Origin: SAR202 cluster bacterium | Lineage (GTDB): Bacteria > Chloroflexota > Dehalococcoidia > Lucifugimonadales > UBA3495 | DNA: 64,000 nt | NCBI GenBank assembly: GCA_013204585.1 | Contig: JABMNL010000055.1 | Location: 1-64,000 of the forward strand | Reading direction: 5' to 3' | Shown: positions 7,663 to 15,808 of the stretch, one piece after another | Numbering within the stretch: the first letter of the stretch is position 1 | Layout of the letters: the number at the start of each line of letters is the position of its first letter | The notes under the pieces: generated by a model | The model's database searches: none | Seen by the model: the letters and a program-made list of their open reading frames with translations, nothing else | What the model was told of the DNA's origin: nothing | Translations under genes and position numbers: made by a program

Positions 7663-8382
7663 TTAGCCCCCGGACCGCTCAACCAACTCCGCAAACACTT
7701 TTCGCCATGCGTCGGGGCCACCGTCGGCGTAGCCAGCGCGGTAGGTGATGATGCCTTGGTGGTCAACCGCAATCTTAGTCGATTGCTGGAATACGAGTAG
7801 TTCTTTTAGCACGTCCGATTCTATTTCGGCCACGGGCCAAGGATAGCCCTCTTTAATCCGGTCTGATTCAAGAACTTCGATGCTTTCGAACGAACTTTGG
7901 CCGATAGCGTAGAAATCGACCCTGTCCGCGAACTCTGGGTACAAATCTTTCATGCTCCGTAACTCGGAGCGGCAGACCGGTCACCAAGTGGCGTGAAAGA
8001 AGAAGAACGCGGGCCGACCCTGACTTGCCAGCTGTGCAGTTGAGTGTATCGTGCCATCGGCCAGCTTGAACTCAAAGCTCGGCACGGTCTTGCCCACGTC
8101 AGTCCCAACTTCAGGCTGGTCTGGGATAACCATTGTCGGAGCGGGTGTATGTGTCGGCGCAGGAGTTGGGTTCGATATAGGGCTAGATTGGGTAGTCTCG
8201 GGTAGAGGCGTCAATCCAGGAGCGGTTGTCGCGCCAGACACAGCTCTCGGATTTCTAGCTTCAGGTATTGGTATTAATGTAGGAGCAGGCACTGAGGTCG
8301 GAAGTGCCTGTGTCGTATTCGTTCCACAAGCCAATATGGCGATGACTATTGCGATGAGCGGTAAAGTTAAGAATCGAGACAT
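7663..8382 (-). CDS. TlpA/thioredoxin-like lipoprotein, candidate selenoprotein (Sec134, UxxC)
   Basis: 239 residues if the in-frame TGA at 7981-7983 is read through. An N-terminal signal peptide ends in the lipobox AILAC; a Pro/Thr-rich linker runs to about 90; the thioredoxin-like domain starts at GKTVPSFEFKLADG. The redox site reads FFFFHATW-U-PVC-RSEL, so TGA sits at the first cysteine of the family's W-C-x-x-C, giving U134-P-V-C137. After it the reading frame continues normally through KDLYPEFADRVDFYAIG and STKIAVDHQGIITYRAGYADG to a TAA stop at 7663. A 6-bp hairpin with loop AGUUA follows the TGA. Predicted role: envelope thiol/peroxide redox chemistry. Gene callers would report two separate fragments. 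Confidence 0.82.
7954..7983 (-). promoter_or_regulatory. Candidate bacterial SECIS element, TlpA-like gene
   Basis: In mRNA sense: UGA, 10 nt, GCUCCG, loop AGUUA, CGGAGC. The six-base-pair stem is perfect; the loop starts 16 nt after UGA and carries GU at its second and third positions. This matches the bacterial SECIS pattern closely, more so than the rhodanese element. Confidence 0.72.
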
Positions 8383-8599
8383 CGCCCATTTACTCCCGAT
8401 TATTCCAGTGTGCAGGATAGCAGCGGTTAGGGATTAAACGCATTGGGGGTCCCCGTCCGAGCAGCCCAAGTTTCCAAAGAAAGAAGCGGTATGCACATTA
8501 GTACGTTGGCTCTAATGGACCCGGATTTCCGATGGCGTGAGTTAAGGCAATTGGGGAAAGTGTCAGGATTAAATCGTGGTTCAACTAAAGAAGGTTGAT

Positions 8600-8674
8600 T
8601 GGAGCGGGCGATGGGATTTGAACCCACGACATCTTGCTTGGGAAGCAAGCACTCTACCCCTGAGTTACGCCCGC
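8600..8674 (-). tRNA. tRNA-Gly (anticodon CCC)
   Basis: Full cloverleaf on the minus strand: acceptor GCGGGCG pairs with CGCCCGC, a D arm with GGGGTAGA, anticodon stem CTTGC/GCAAG around loop TTCCCAA, a T arm with GGGTTCAAATCCC, and an encoded CCA end. Confidence 0.95.
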
Positions 8675-9017
8675 TCGGGCATTTTTCACAGGCGTGGCCG
8701 CCTGCCGAACTAGTATATCAAAAGGACGCTAAGGGCTGAAGGGTCGAAAATTTCTGGCTAAGTCACTTTTCTTTTTTGGATAGTGCCAGGCCCTGAGTAT
8801 TTGCTGGATAACTGTGGTGGTGCCAATGCTATTTCGTACAGCTAGGATTCTAATTGTAGGTATAAATACCGATTTATTGGTTAATTGATATTCGTCGCAA
8901 ACTGCCTTGACATGACTTACCAAATCCAAATAAATTGGTTTTGCATGCCCCGGTTAATTTATTTATTATTAGCATTTCCGGATGGCAAGCTGTACTGTCC
9001 TGCCTCGGAGCTGATTT
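8675..9017. other. AT-rich intergenic region, no gene seen
   Basis: About 340 bp between tRNA-Gly and the HTH-like gene, visibly A+T-rich around 8870-8980. It must hold the tRNA promoter and that of the rightward gene. A GGAG seven bases before the ATG at 9018 is the only clear signal. Confidence 0.6.
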
Positions 9018-9749
9018 ATGGCCCGACCACTGGACCTGGAAAAATTAAGAAAGGCCTGGAACCTGAGACGTCAGGGCAGCAGGCAGATAGATATTGCCCG
9101 CTCGCTGCATCTCAGCCTGCGTCACACTCAGAATTACCTCAGCCTAGATTGGCTTGCTAGGCGAAGCTTGCGCTCTTTGACCAAGGGCGCTGTTGAGGAG
9201 GTGAACGACCAACTCAAGGCTCTTTGGAGTCTGGGCCAAAACGCCCACGAGAAGATTGGCCATGAAAAGGACGGCTCCTTTTCTAACGGTCATCTGGTCA
9301 TCTGCGGATACTCAGGCTTGTGGCCAGATGTTAGCCTTTTGGAAGGCTGGGGAATTCCAAAAGCCACCGCGCCGGGTATGCTTGGCGCTTGGCGTCGGGC
9401 GCACCGCGAAGAAGCCCATGGTGTTTGCGGCTTCTGGGCCGGTCTGTCGGAAAACGTTCAAACTGGAATGCCCTTCGCCGACGCCTACGACCTGTCCACC
9501 GCCTGTTGTTTCTCTGATTATGAGGAGACCGACACAATCCGCGACATCTCTGAGATATTTCGGCTGTACCGTCCCTGGGAGGGCAAGACCAATCGGTTGG
9601 TCTACCTGGCAGAGGTTCGCCATACTTTGGAAGCCAGGCTAAACGGTTCGACCCCCGACGATTTGGGAGCGGCTGTCTACGGGCTACCCCGGCGATTTAT
9701 AGTTGGAAACTTCAAGTGTGAAGGCGAAGCTGACCAGGACTTGGAATAG
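9018..9749 (+). CDS. Unknown protein with N-terminal helix-turn-helix-like segment
   Basis: 243 residues, family not recognised. The basic N-terminus (LEKLRKAWNLRRQGSRQIDIARSL and the next helix) reads like a resolvase- or IS630-style helix-turn-helix in which a short helix QIDIARSL is followed by SLRHTQNYLSLDWL. The remaining 190 residues are mixed acidic/aromatic sequence with LVICGYSGLWPDVSLL and an AEVRHTLEARL helix; no catalytic motif is evident. A GGAG site supports the start. It stands alone next to tRNA-Gly, a common site for acquired genes. Possibly a transcription regulator with an uncharacterised sensory domain. Confidence 0.6.
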   Translation: MARPLDLEKLRKAWNLRRQGSRQIDIARSLHLSLRHTQNYLSLDWLARRSLRSLTKGAVEEVNDQLKALWSLGQNAHEKIGHEKDGSFSNGHLVICGYSGLWPDVSLLEGWGIPKATAPGMLGAWRRAHREEAHGVCGFWAGLSENVQTGMPFADAYDLSTACCFSDYEETDTIRDISEIFRLYRPWEGKTNRLVYLAEVRHTLEARLNGSTPDDLGAAVYGLPRRFIVGNFKCEGEADQDLE

Positions 9750-9793
9750 CCGACGAGGCTTCCTAGGCATATTTTCCAATCCCGGCCATCTAC

Positions 9794-10270
9794 TTAAGAA
9801 TTGCTTTCTTGCACCGCCGCCCAATAGCCGGTCCACTCTTCCCGCATCTGTGTCTCTGTTTTTCCCGGTGTATATCCCGGCGATGCTAAAGGTGCGGCCT
9901 TGGTTACCGTCATCAACACATAACCCTTGGCTGGCAAATTGGATTTCTGTATGCTGCGGCCGCCGGTGCTGTACGCGTCTTTAATCTCTTCGAAAAGGGC
10001 TCCGTTGGTGATTAACTCAGCGGTCCCTTTGAACCGATAGCCTTTGCGGATGAAGGCATCGATTACATTAATTTCGCAGGCTGGATTATGGCCCAGGTTT
10101 TCGATTGTGCCTGGTGAGTCCAGGTTGGCGAAGACCAAATGGTCGTCGTCCCAGACCGTGGCAGTGCCCTTGGGCGACAGGTTGGGCGAGCCGTCTGGGC
10201 AGACGGTGGCAATGAACCCCATGCGTTGTTGCCGCACCACCTGCTTCATGTCTTCGGTCAGTATCCCCAT
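9794..10270 (-). CDS. Pyridoxamine 5'-phosphate oxidase-fold (PPOX) flavoprotein
   Basis: 158 residues with the split beta-barrel PPOX signature: GFIATVCPDGSPNLSPKGT near the N-terminus (flavin phosphate-binding strand pair), DDHLVFANLDSPGTIENL, NPACEINVIDAF and GYRFKGTAEL. Such proteins bind FMN or F420; the substrate is not predictable. It lies 33 bp downstream of an LLM oxidoreductase on the same strand, so the two probably form an operon of flavin/F420 enzymes. Confidence 0.88.
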   Translation of the reverse strand: MGILTEDMKQVVRQQRMGFIATVCPDGSPNLSPKGTATVWDDDHLVFANLDSPGTIENLGHNPACEINVIDAFIRKGYRFKGTAELITNGALFEEIKDAYSTGGRSIQKSNLPAKGYVLMTVTKAAPLASPGYTPGKTETQMREEWTGYWAAVQESNS

Positions 10271-10303
10271 AGTTGCTCCTTAATTTCTTGCGGGCAGAAT
10301 CTT

Positions 10304-11251
10304 TTAGCGAGCGGACGCGGCGGACTGGCCCAAGAGCCTTACGGTCCGGTCCAAGGATGCGGCCTGGTCGGCTCCAGCGGTGACGGGCGAAGCCAAGACT
10401 TCGGTCGCGCCGAGATCCAGCAATTCCTGGATGCCCTGGGCCACTGTTTCCTCGTCGCCCCAAATGGCCACGCCGTCAATCATGGCATCACTCCATTTGC
10501 CCTCTCGCGCTTCCGGGAAACCGGCGGCGACCAACATGTTCTGGTAGAAAGGCAGGCTGGGGTGTCCGAACTGCTCGCGTAATGCGGCCCGCACCTCTTC
10601 AGGGTTGTCGTGGACGCAGACGGGGGCGTGGGCAATTAGCGGCGGCACCGGCCGACCCGCTTCGTTGGCGCCCTTTTCCATCGCTGGCAGTGCCACATCT
10701 CGTAGGTAACTTACGGGACAAATCCAGCTTATCGCTCCGTCGGCTTCGGCCCCGCAGAGCTCAAAGGAACCCTTTCTTAAAGCCGAGCCCATCACTTGGA
10801 CATCAAGCGGGCCTGGGATTGATGCGTGGGCCGAGTAGTGCTCGCCATCAAAGTCCACCGAGCCGGTCTGCAAGATGGCCTTCAGAATCTGTATATATTC
10901 TCTGAGATGGGCCAATGGAGCGTCGAATTCTATGCCCATGGACTCTATGGTCGGGCGGTGGCTGGGGCCAACACCAAGACGAAAGCGTCCCGGCGCAAGT
11001 TGGGCGACCACTTGGCCTTGCTGCGCTGCAACCAATGGGTGCCTGGGATAGATTGGGACAATTGAAGTGCCCAGCTTGATGGTGGTGGTGGCAGCAGCGG
11101 AGGCAGCGAAACAGGTCATGCTATCCAGGCTGGCCCCGCCGGTGGTCATCCAAGCGGCGTGGACGCCCAGTTCCTCGGCCCGTCTGATGTTGTTTTGGAT
11201 CTCGGCAATCGTGTTGCCCCGTACTGCCGTTCCGACCAGCTTATCGCCCAT
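10304..11251 (-). CDS. LLM class F420/flavin-dependent oxidoreductase
   Basis: 315 residues, luciferase-like TIM barrel. It starts with IAEIQNNIRRAEELGVHAAWMTTGG, then the strand IKLGTSIVPIYPRHPLVAAQQ, ARQL-type segment QLAPGRFRLGVGPSH, and the C-terminal AREGKWSDAMIDGVAIWGDEE helix region seen in F420-dependent members. GDEETVAQGIQELLDLGATEVL matches the family's last barrel strand and helix. Cofactor inferred as F420 from overall similarity to methylenetetrahydromethanopterin-reductase-like enzymes. Upstream of, and likely co-transcribed with, the PPOX gene. Confidence 0.87.
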   Translation of the reverse strand: MGDKLVGTAVRGNTIAEIQNNIRRAEELGVHAAWMTTGGASLDSMTCFAASAAATTTIKLGTSIVPIYPRHPLVAAQQGQVVAQLAPGRFRLGVGPSHRPTIESMGIEFDAPLAHLREYIQILKAILQTGSVDFDGEHYSAHASIPGPLDVQVMGSALRKGSFELCGAEADGAISWICPVSYLRDVALPAMEKGANEAGRPVPPLIAHAPVCVHDNPEEVRAALREQFGHPSLPFYQNMLVAAGFPEAREGKWSDAMIDGVAIWGDEETVAQGIQELLDLGATEVLASPVTAGADQAASLDRTVRLLGQSAASAR

Positions 11252-11329
11252 GCTTGCACCCCGGTTTCAGTTGATTGATTGGGGCCAAGGAAACCATGAC
11301 CAAGGCGGGGTGTCAAGCGGATGGAACGC

Positions 11330-12658
11330 CTAGGGGACTGCCCGCAAAAATTCGAATATGCCTCCGTCTAGAGAAAGGACGTAGATTTCGCCATTTTCGG
11401 CTTCTGCGAAGGAGGTAATCCTAAGACTGGAGTCCACCAGCAATTCGTGTTCGACTACTTTGCCGCCATCAACGCGGATGCCGTATATGTCTCCGGAGCA
11501 GAAATCGGCGTATAAGTAGGTCCCGGCCAAGGAAGGGATGCTTTCACCCCGGTACACGTATCCGCCGATGACCGAACAACCTTTATTTGCACCGTATTCG
11601 TTGACCGGCAAGATGGTTCCTGAGCCGTCGCAGCCAGCGCTGGACGCGTAACAATGTGCTCCCTCTAGGATGTTCCAACCGTAGTTGCCGCCACGCACCA
11701 CCAGGTTAACTTCTTCGTAGCTGTTTTGGCCCACGTCGCCAACCCAGAGGTCGCCGCTCTGCCGGTCGAAGGAGAACCGCCAGGGATTTCTGAACCCATA
11801 GGCCCAAATTTCGCCTTTGGCATCAGGGACGTCAACAAAGGGGTTGTCCGGCGGGATCCGGTATTTTCCATCTTGTCCGAGTTCTGAAACGTCGATTCTC
11901 AAGATCGACCCCAGCAAAGTGGAGAGGTCTTGCCCGTTGCCCTGAGGGTCGCCGCCCAAGCCGCCGTCTCCGAGAGAGATATACAACATGCCGTCCGGTC
12001 CAAAGGCAAGCTGCCCACCGTTGTGGTTCTCGAATGGCTGCGGAATCTCCATGACTATCAGTTCGCTGCCCAATCCTGCCGTGGTGGGGTTGGGCACTGT
12101 AGCAGTGAACCGCGAAATTAATGACCGTCTAGGGTTGTCGGCGGAATAGTATATGTAGAAGTGGCCGTTTCTGGCGAACGCTGGGTCCAAGGCCAGTCCC
12201 AAAAGGCCCTCCTCGTTCCCGGCGTCACTCACCCGGTCTTGGATGTCCAGAAACACGGTTGCTTCGGTGGGGCTCGCTTCCCTGGGGAAGGTCATTACCC
12301 GTCCACTCTGCTCGGTGACAAAAAACCGGCCATCTGTCCGTACTAGGTTGGTCAATCGGCTGAAGGCCAAGTTTTGAAACCGCTGCCTTACCGCCAAATT
12401 TTCCGTCAACTTTGGCGTCAACATTCTCAACGCAGATGAAGGTGCAGGCTTTTGGGACGGTGATGTTTGCGGCGTTGAGGTGAGGGAGGGCTCTCGGGAA
12501 GATGTTGGATTGGGAGACGGTGCTTGGGAAAGCGTTGCTTGTAGGGACGTAATGGCAAATCGCTCTTTGGTAGCTTCGCTGCTGCAAGCTACGGCTAGAC
12601 CCAACAACATGATGGAAATTGCGATTGCGAATGGGTTCCCGATGGGAAGCAATGGCAT
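11330..12658 (-). CDS. PQQ-dependent sugar dehydrogenase-like lipoprotein
   Basis: 442 residues. A signal peptide ends in a lipobox LAVAC, then a Ser/Thr/Pro linker to about 80, then a six-bladed beta-propeller of the soluble aldose dehydrogenase (YliI/GdhB) family: EEGLLGLALDPAFARNGHFYI, NHNGGQLAFGPDGMLYISLGDGG, YGFRNPWRFSFD, VGDVGQNSYEEVN and the EIWAYGFRNP region. These match the PQQ-binding and calcium-binding loops of that family (H in NHNGG, GDGG, FRNPWR). Oxidises a sugar or alcohol at the cell exterior, passing electrons to an unknown acceptor. Monocistronic. Confidence 0.88.
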   Translation of the reverse strand: MPLLPIGNPFAIAISIMLLGLAVACSSEATKERFAITSLQATLSQAPSPNPTSSREPSLTSTPQTSPSQKPAPSSALRMLTPKLTENLAVRQRFQNLAFSRLTNLVRTDGRFFVTEQSGRVMTFPREASPTEATVFLDIQDRVSDAGNEEGLLGLALDPAFARNGHFYIYYSADNPRRSLISRFTATVPNPTTAGLGSELIVMEIPQPFENHNGGQLAFGPDGMLYISLGDGGLGGDPQGNGQDLSTLLGSILRIDVSELGQDGKYRIPPDNPFVDVPDAKGEIWAYGFRNPWRFSFDRQSGDLWVGDVGQNSYEEVNLVVRGGNYGWNILEGAHCYASSAGCDGSGTILPVNEYGANKGCSVIGGYVYRGESIPSLAGTYLYADFCSGDIYGIRVDGGKVVEHELLVDSSLRITSFAEAENGEIYVLSLDGGIFEFLRAVP

Positions 12659-12784
12659 AGATAGTCATTCTACCAGACTGGTCTTGGAAATCGGATTGAA
12701 CCTCGGGAGAGGCCCCGTTACAATTTGGCTGGACGTGGAGTTAGGCTATTCAAATAAGCCTAAATTGGCGGCACAGGGGTAAAA

Positions 12785-13621
12785 ATGAACGCGACCCAAC
12801 GTTGGAAACAGATGATTCAGGTGGAGCATGCTCAGTCGGACAGCATGCGCAAGGAAGAGCGGCCTGCTGATTCATGGGCCAACTTTGCCCAGCAGTTTAG
12901 GGCCAACCCCCGGCGCACCGATGACCTTTTGGTGAACTTTCTGCGTCAGCAAGTCACCTCGGAACAGGTGGTATTGGACGTGGGCGCTGGTGGTGGGCGA
13001 ATGGCCCTGCCGTTGGCCCTCTGCTCCAAGAAGGTGATTGCCGTTGAGCCATCGCCCAGCATGTGCAGAGTGCTGCGCGAGGTCGCCGCCGAGTTCGATA
13101 TTAAGAACGTGGAGGTTGTGGAGGCAGACTGGCTTGATGCCCAGGAGTCAAAGGCCGACATGGCACTCTGCTGCAATGTTGTCTACACAATCCAAGAAAT
13201 CGAGCGTTTTGTTAGAAAGTTGGAAGAAAGCGCCGAACGGGTTTTGGTGGTGATGTTCCAGGCCGCTCCCCAGTCCCAAATCTACCCACTTTGGGAGCCG
13301 GTACACGGCGAGCCTCGGCTGCCCTTGCCCAGCCTTCTCGAGTTTTTAGAAGTCTTAGACCAGTTGGCAATCGAGCCAGAAATCGAGGTTGTCCATATGG
13401 AACGGAACCGGGGATTCGACAGCCTGGAGATTGCCAAAGACCAATTGGCGAGGCGTTTGTACGTTATGCCGGAGTCGGTGGAGATGGAGCGTCTTGAAGC
13501 CCTATTGCCCCAAGTACTTGAGGAAAAAGACGGTGGGTTTTCGATTAAAGGCGCGACGCCGCTGGAGCCACGGGTAATTTCTTGGCGGCCCAGAAGCAAA
13601 GCGCTAGAACCTGAGCGCTAG
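12785..13621 (+). CDS. Class I SAM-dependent methyltransferase
   Basis: 278 residues. Motif I VVLDVGAGGGRMALPLA (about 60-76), the acidic end of strand two at AVEPSPSM, and motif III-like ADMALCCNVVYTI give a standard Rossmann methyltransferase. The substrate cannot be assigned; the long C-terminal half after the SAM domain (QIYPLWEPVHGE, LFVMPESVEM-like helices) suggests a small-molecule substrate. AGGGG lies upstream of the ATG. Convergent with the MFS gene whose stop is seven bases away. Confidence 0.85.
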   Translation: MNATQRWKQMIQVEHAQSDSMRKEERPADSWANFAQQFRANPRRTDDLLVNFLRQQVTSEQVVLDVGAGGGRMALPLALCSKKVIAVEPSPSMCRVLREVAAEFDIKNVEVVEADWLDAQESKADMALCCNVVYTIQEIERFVRKLEESAERVLVVMFQAAPQSQIYPLWEPVHGEPRLPLPSLLEFLEVLDQLAIEPEIEVVHMERNRGFDSLEIAKDQLARRLYVMPESVEMERLEALLPQVLEEKDGGFSIKGATPLEPRVISWRPRSKALEPER

Positions 13622-13627
13622 GCCTAC

Positions 13628-14899
13628 CTAAACTCTTTGGTGTGATGCCGGTCGCCTAATTAGCACCACCGAGCCAGCCATGCCGACCACGGATCCGATT
13701 GTTGCCAGCGCAAATGACCAGTTCATGCCAAAGTTGTCGGCAATAGCGCCGCCAACCGTTGGCGACAGGGCGTTTCCCAGGCCGGCCCCCACCGACATAA
13801 GTCCAAAGGCCGCCGCCGAAAACTGCACCGCCACGTAATCTCCGGAGCAGGCGGCACAGATGGTGTAGGCAGCCCGGAGGGTGAACCCGATTAATATGGC
13901 GGCAATGATGAAACTGATAATTCCAGGGAATAGGGCCATTAAGGCGAATGCTATCGCCTGCAGTAAGTACGAGTAGAAGAACGCCTGACCTCGGCTGGCC
14001 CGGTCAGATAAAGCTCCCCAGAAGGTGCCGCTGGTAATGCTTAGCACGCCGATTAGGATTACCAGTTGGCCGACAGTGCCTAGGCCGATGCCGCTCTCTT
14101 GGGATAGATAGACGCCGAAGAAGGCATTGAAAACTCCCTGGGACCAACCAGAGTTGAAGGCAAGAAAGGTAGCCAGCCAAATCATCGGGCTCTTGTAGGC
14201 GGCCATTGGCCAGGCGCGCTGGCTACGTTCCGAGTCTTGACCAGTATCCTGGCCGGTGGTTATTTCGGTTGGTTGCTCTTCTCTGGCGTCGGCTCTTGCC
14301 CGGTCCCGCAGGAACACCAGCGAGATTATTCCAATGGTTATGGCCAGCGCGCCGAAGACGAACCAACTGTGTCGCCAACCGTCGTCTGGGTCGCTCCCCA
14401 CTAGCCACGGCACCACCACGCCAGCGAAGATGAAGGCAAAGCTGCCTCCCATCGATGCTAGTCCGGCGGCCAGACCCCGGTCACCAAGTTGGAACCATCT
14501 AGATAGAAGGCCCATCATCGGGGCCAAGGCCATTCCGGTGCCAATACCCATGAATGCAGCGGAGAGCAGCACCAACGGATAGGTCTGCGCCAGTCCCAGC
14601 ATAATCATGGCGCAACCCGCCCCGACCGTTCCCAGCCCAATGATGAACCGGCTGCCGTAACGGGGTGCCATGGTGCCTGCAGTGAAGGTGCTGAAGATGC
14701 GGACCAGGTTGGTCAGCGTTATCACCAAACCGGCCTTGGTGTGTGATAGTTCGAGGGCTACTTCCATAGATGGAAGCGTCAGACTATGGGCGAACTGGGT
14801 GAACCCAGCACCCCAGTTTACGGCGACGCCCAAAAGCAGCATTACCCCGGTATAGGTGAACAGCCAGTCGGGTGTAAAACCCGGTTTGGGCAACTTCAT
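13628..14899 (-). CDS. MFS transporter
   Basis: 423 residues with about twelve hydrophobic segments in two six-helix halves separated by a hydrophilic loop near 205-235 (REEQPTEITTGQDTGQD). The loop between helices 2 and 3 carries GTMAPRYGSRFIIGLG, the MFS motif A region, and its counterpart in the second half is GALSDRASRGQAFFYS. Substrate unknown; layout resembles monocarboxylate/oxalate-type carriers. Neighbouring CMD-family gene at 14945 is in the same orientation and may be co-transcribed. Confidence 0.87.
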   Translation of the reverse strand: MKLPKPGFTPDWLFTYTGVMLLLGVAVNWGAGFTQFAHSLTLPSMEVALELSHTKAGLVITLTNLVRIFSTFTAGTMAPRYGSRFIIGLGTVGAGCAMIMLGLAQTYPLVLLSAAFMGIGTGMALAPMMGLLSRWFQLGDRGLAAGLASMGGSFAFIFAGVVVPWLVGSDPDDGWRHSWFVFGALAITIGIISLVFLRDRARADAREEQPTEITTGQDTGQDSERSQRAWPMAAYKSPMIWLATFLAFNSGWSQGVFNAFFGVYLSQESGIGLGTVGQLVILIGVLSITSGTFWGALSDRASRGQAFFYSYLLQAIAFALMALFPGIISFIIAAILIGFTLRAAYTICAACSGDYVAVQFSAAAFGLMSVGAGLGNALSPTVGGAIADNFGMNWSFALATIGSVVGMAGSVVLIRRPASHQRV

Positions 14900-14944
14900 G
14901 CTAATGGGTCGCCGGAATGGTCCAACTTTCGTTTCTCGACTAGC

Positions 14945-15502
14945 CTACGCAGGTAGCACGGGTTCGGTGCGGTTGGCCGGTAATTCTGAGTCAAATGAGG
15001 TAATCGCAAAGGCTAGTAGGGCGTAGTTGCCCATGGTGAGGGTGAGTTCGATTAAGCCCTGCTTGCCAAATTGCTCGATTCCCTCTTGGAAAGCGCCGCG
15101 GCTTACCTTATGGGTGCGGAAGTATTCGCGGCCATAATTGATGACGGCGGCTTCGTCGGGGGCAAGTTTAGGTAGTTCTTTTCGGTCCCTAAGCGCGTCC
15201 ACCACCGCATCAGGCACCCCGGCGGCCCTGGCGGCGGCGGCGTGGGCATTCCAGATGTACATGCAGTCATTCTCGCGGGCGGTGACCAGCATGGCCAGTT
15301 CTAAAACTTTGTTGGATAACGATGATTCGGTGCGAAGGTATTGGTTCAACGCGGTGGCAATTAGCGACACCTTGGGTACGTGAATCAATATGGAACCGGG
15401 CCCAACCAGGGGCACGGAGCCTGCACTGGCAACTATTTGGTCAAACTCAGCGGTCTGGTCGCTGACAACGGTCTCTCGGGTGGCTGCTGGAATCCTGGCC
15501 AT
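14945..15502 (-). CDS. Carboxymuconolactone decarboxylase (AhpD-like) family protein
   Basis: 185 residues, all-helical CMD fold. The family centre is ARENDCMYIWNAHAAAARAAGV, in which a single Cys and the WNAHA segment replace the CxxC of true AhpD peroxidase reductases. It is therefore more likely a decarboxylase-type or non-redox member. AAVINYGREYFRTHKVS and LIELTLTMGNYALLAFA match the remaining helices. AGGAG lies upstream of the ATG. Exact reaction unknown. Confidence 0.87.
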   Translation of the reverse strand: MARIPAATRETVVSDQTAEFDQIVASAGSVPLVGPGSILIHVPKVSLIATALNQYLRTESSLSNKVLELAMLVTARENDCMYIWNAHAAAARAAGVPDAVVDALRDRKELPKLAPDEAAVINYGREYFRTHKVSRGAFQEGIEQFGKQGLIELTLTMGNYALLAFAITSFDSELPANRTEPVLPA

Positions 15503-15808
15503 GTTGGTCTCCTAGGCGCACAAATTTTAAGCGTGGGTATGAGATATTGGCGCGAAGGCTAAAGGTACGCGTCTGGTTTTGGGTTGTCAATCTCGCCGGT
15601 CCGCTGTGGTTCGTGGGGCGAGCGTCCCCGTAGAGTTTCTTGGCCTAGGTATTATTCCATCCATTGGCCAGTAACGTCCAGCAGCGAAATCAGCCGTAAA
15701 TCCAAGGCCACCGTGCGTTGAACGTAACGCCAGTGATATTTAAAATTCGCATATTCAATGTTGAAACTCCTCCCCGTAATGGGTGCCGATGATGCGTGAG
15801 TGTGAAGA
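15503..15808. other. Intergenic region between divergent genes
   Basis: About 300 bp with no convincing gene. A minus-strand frame at 15652-15894 has no family resemblance and overlaps the start of the lipoprotein gene. Promoters of both divergent genes must lie here; I cannot place them. Confidence 0.5.
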
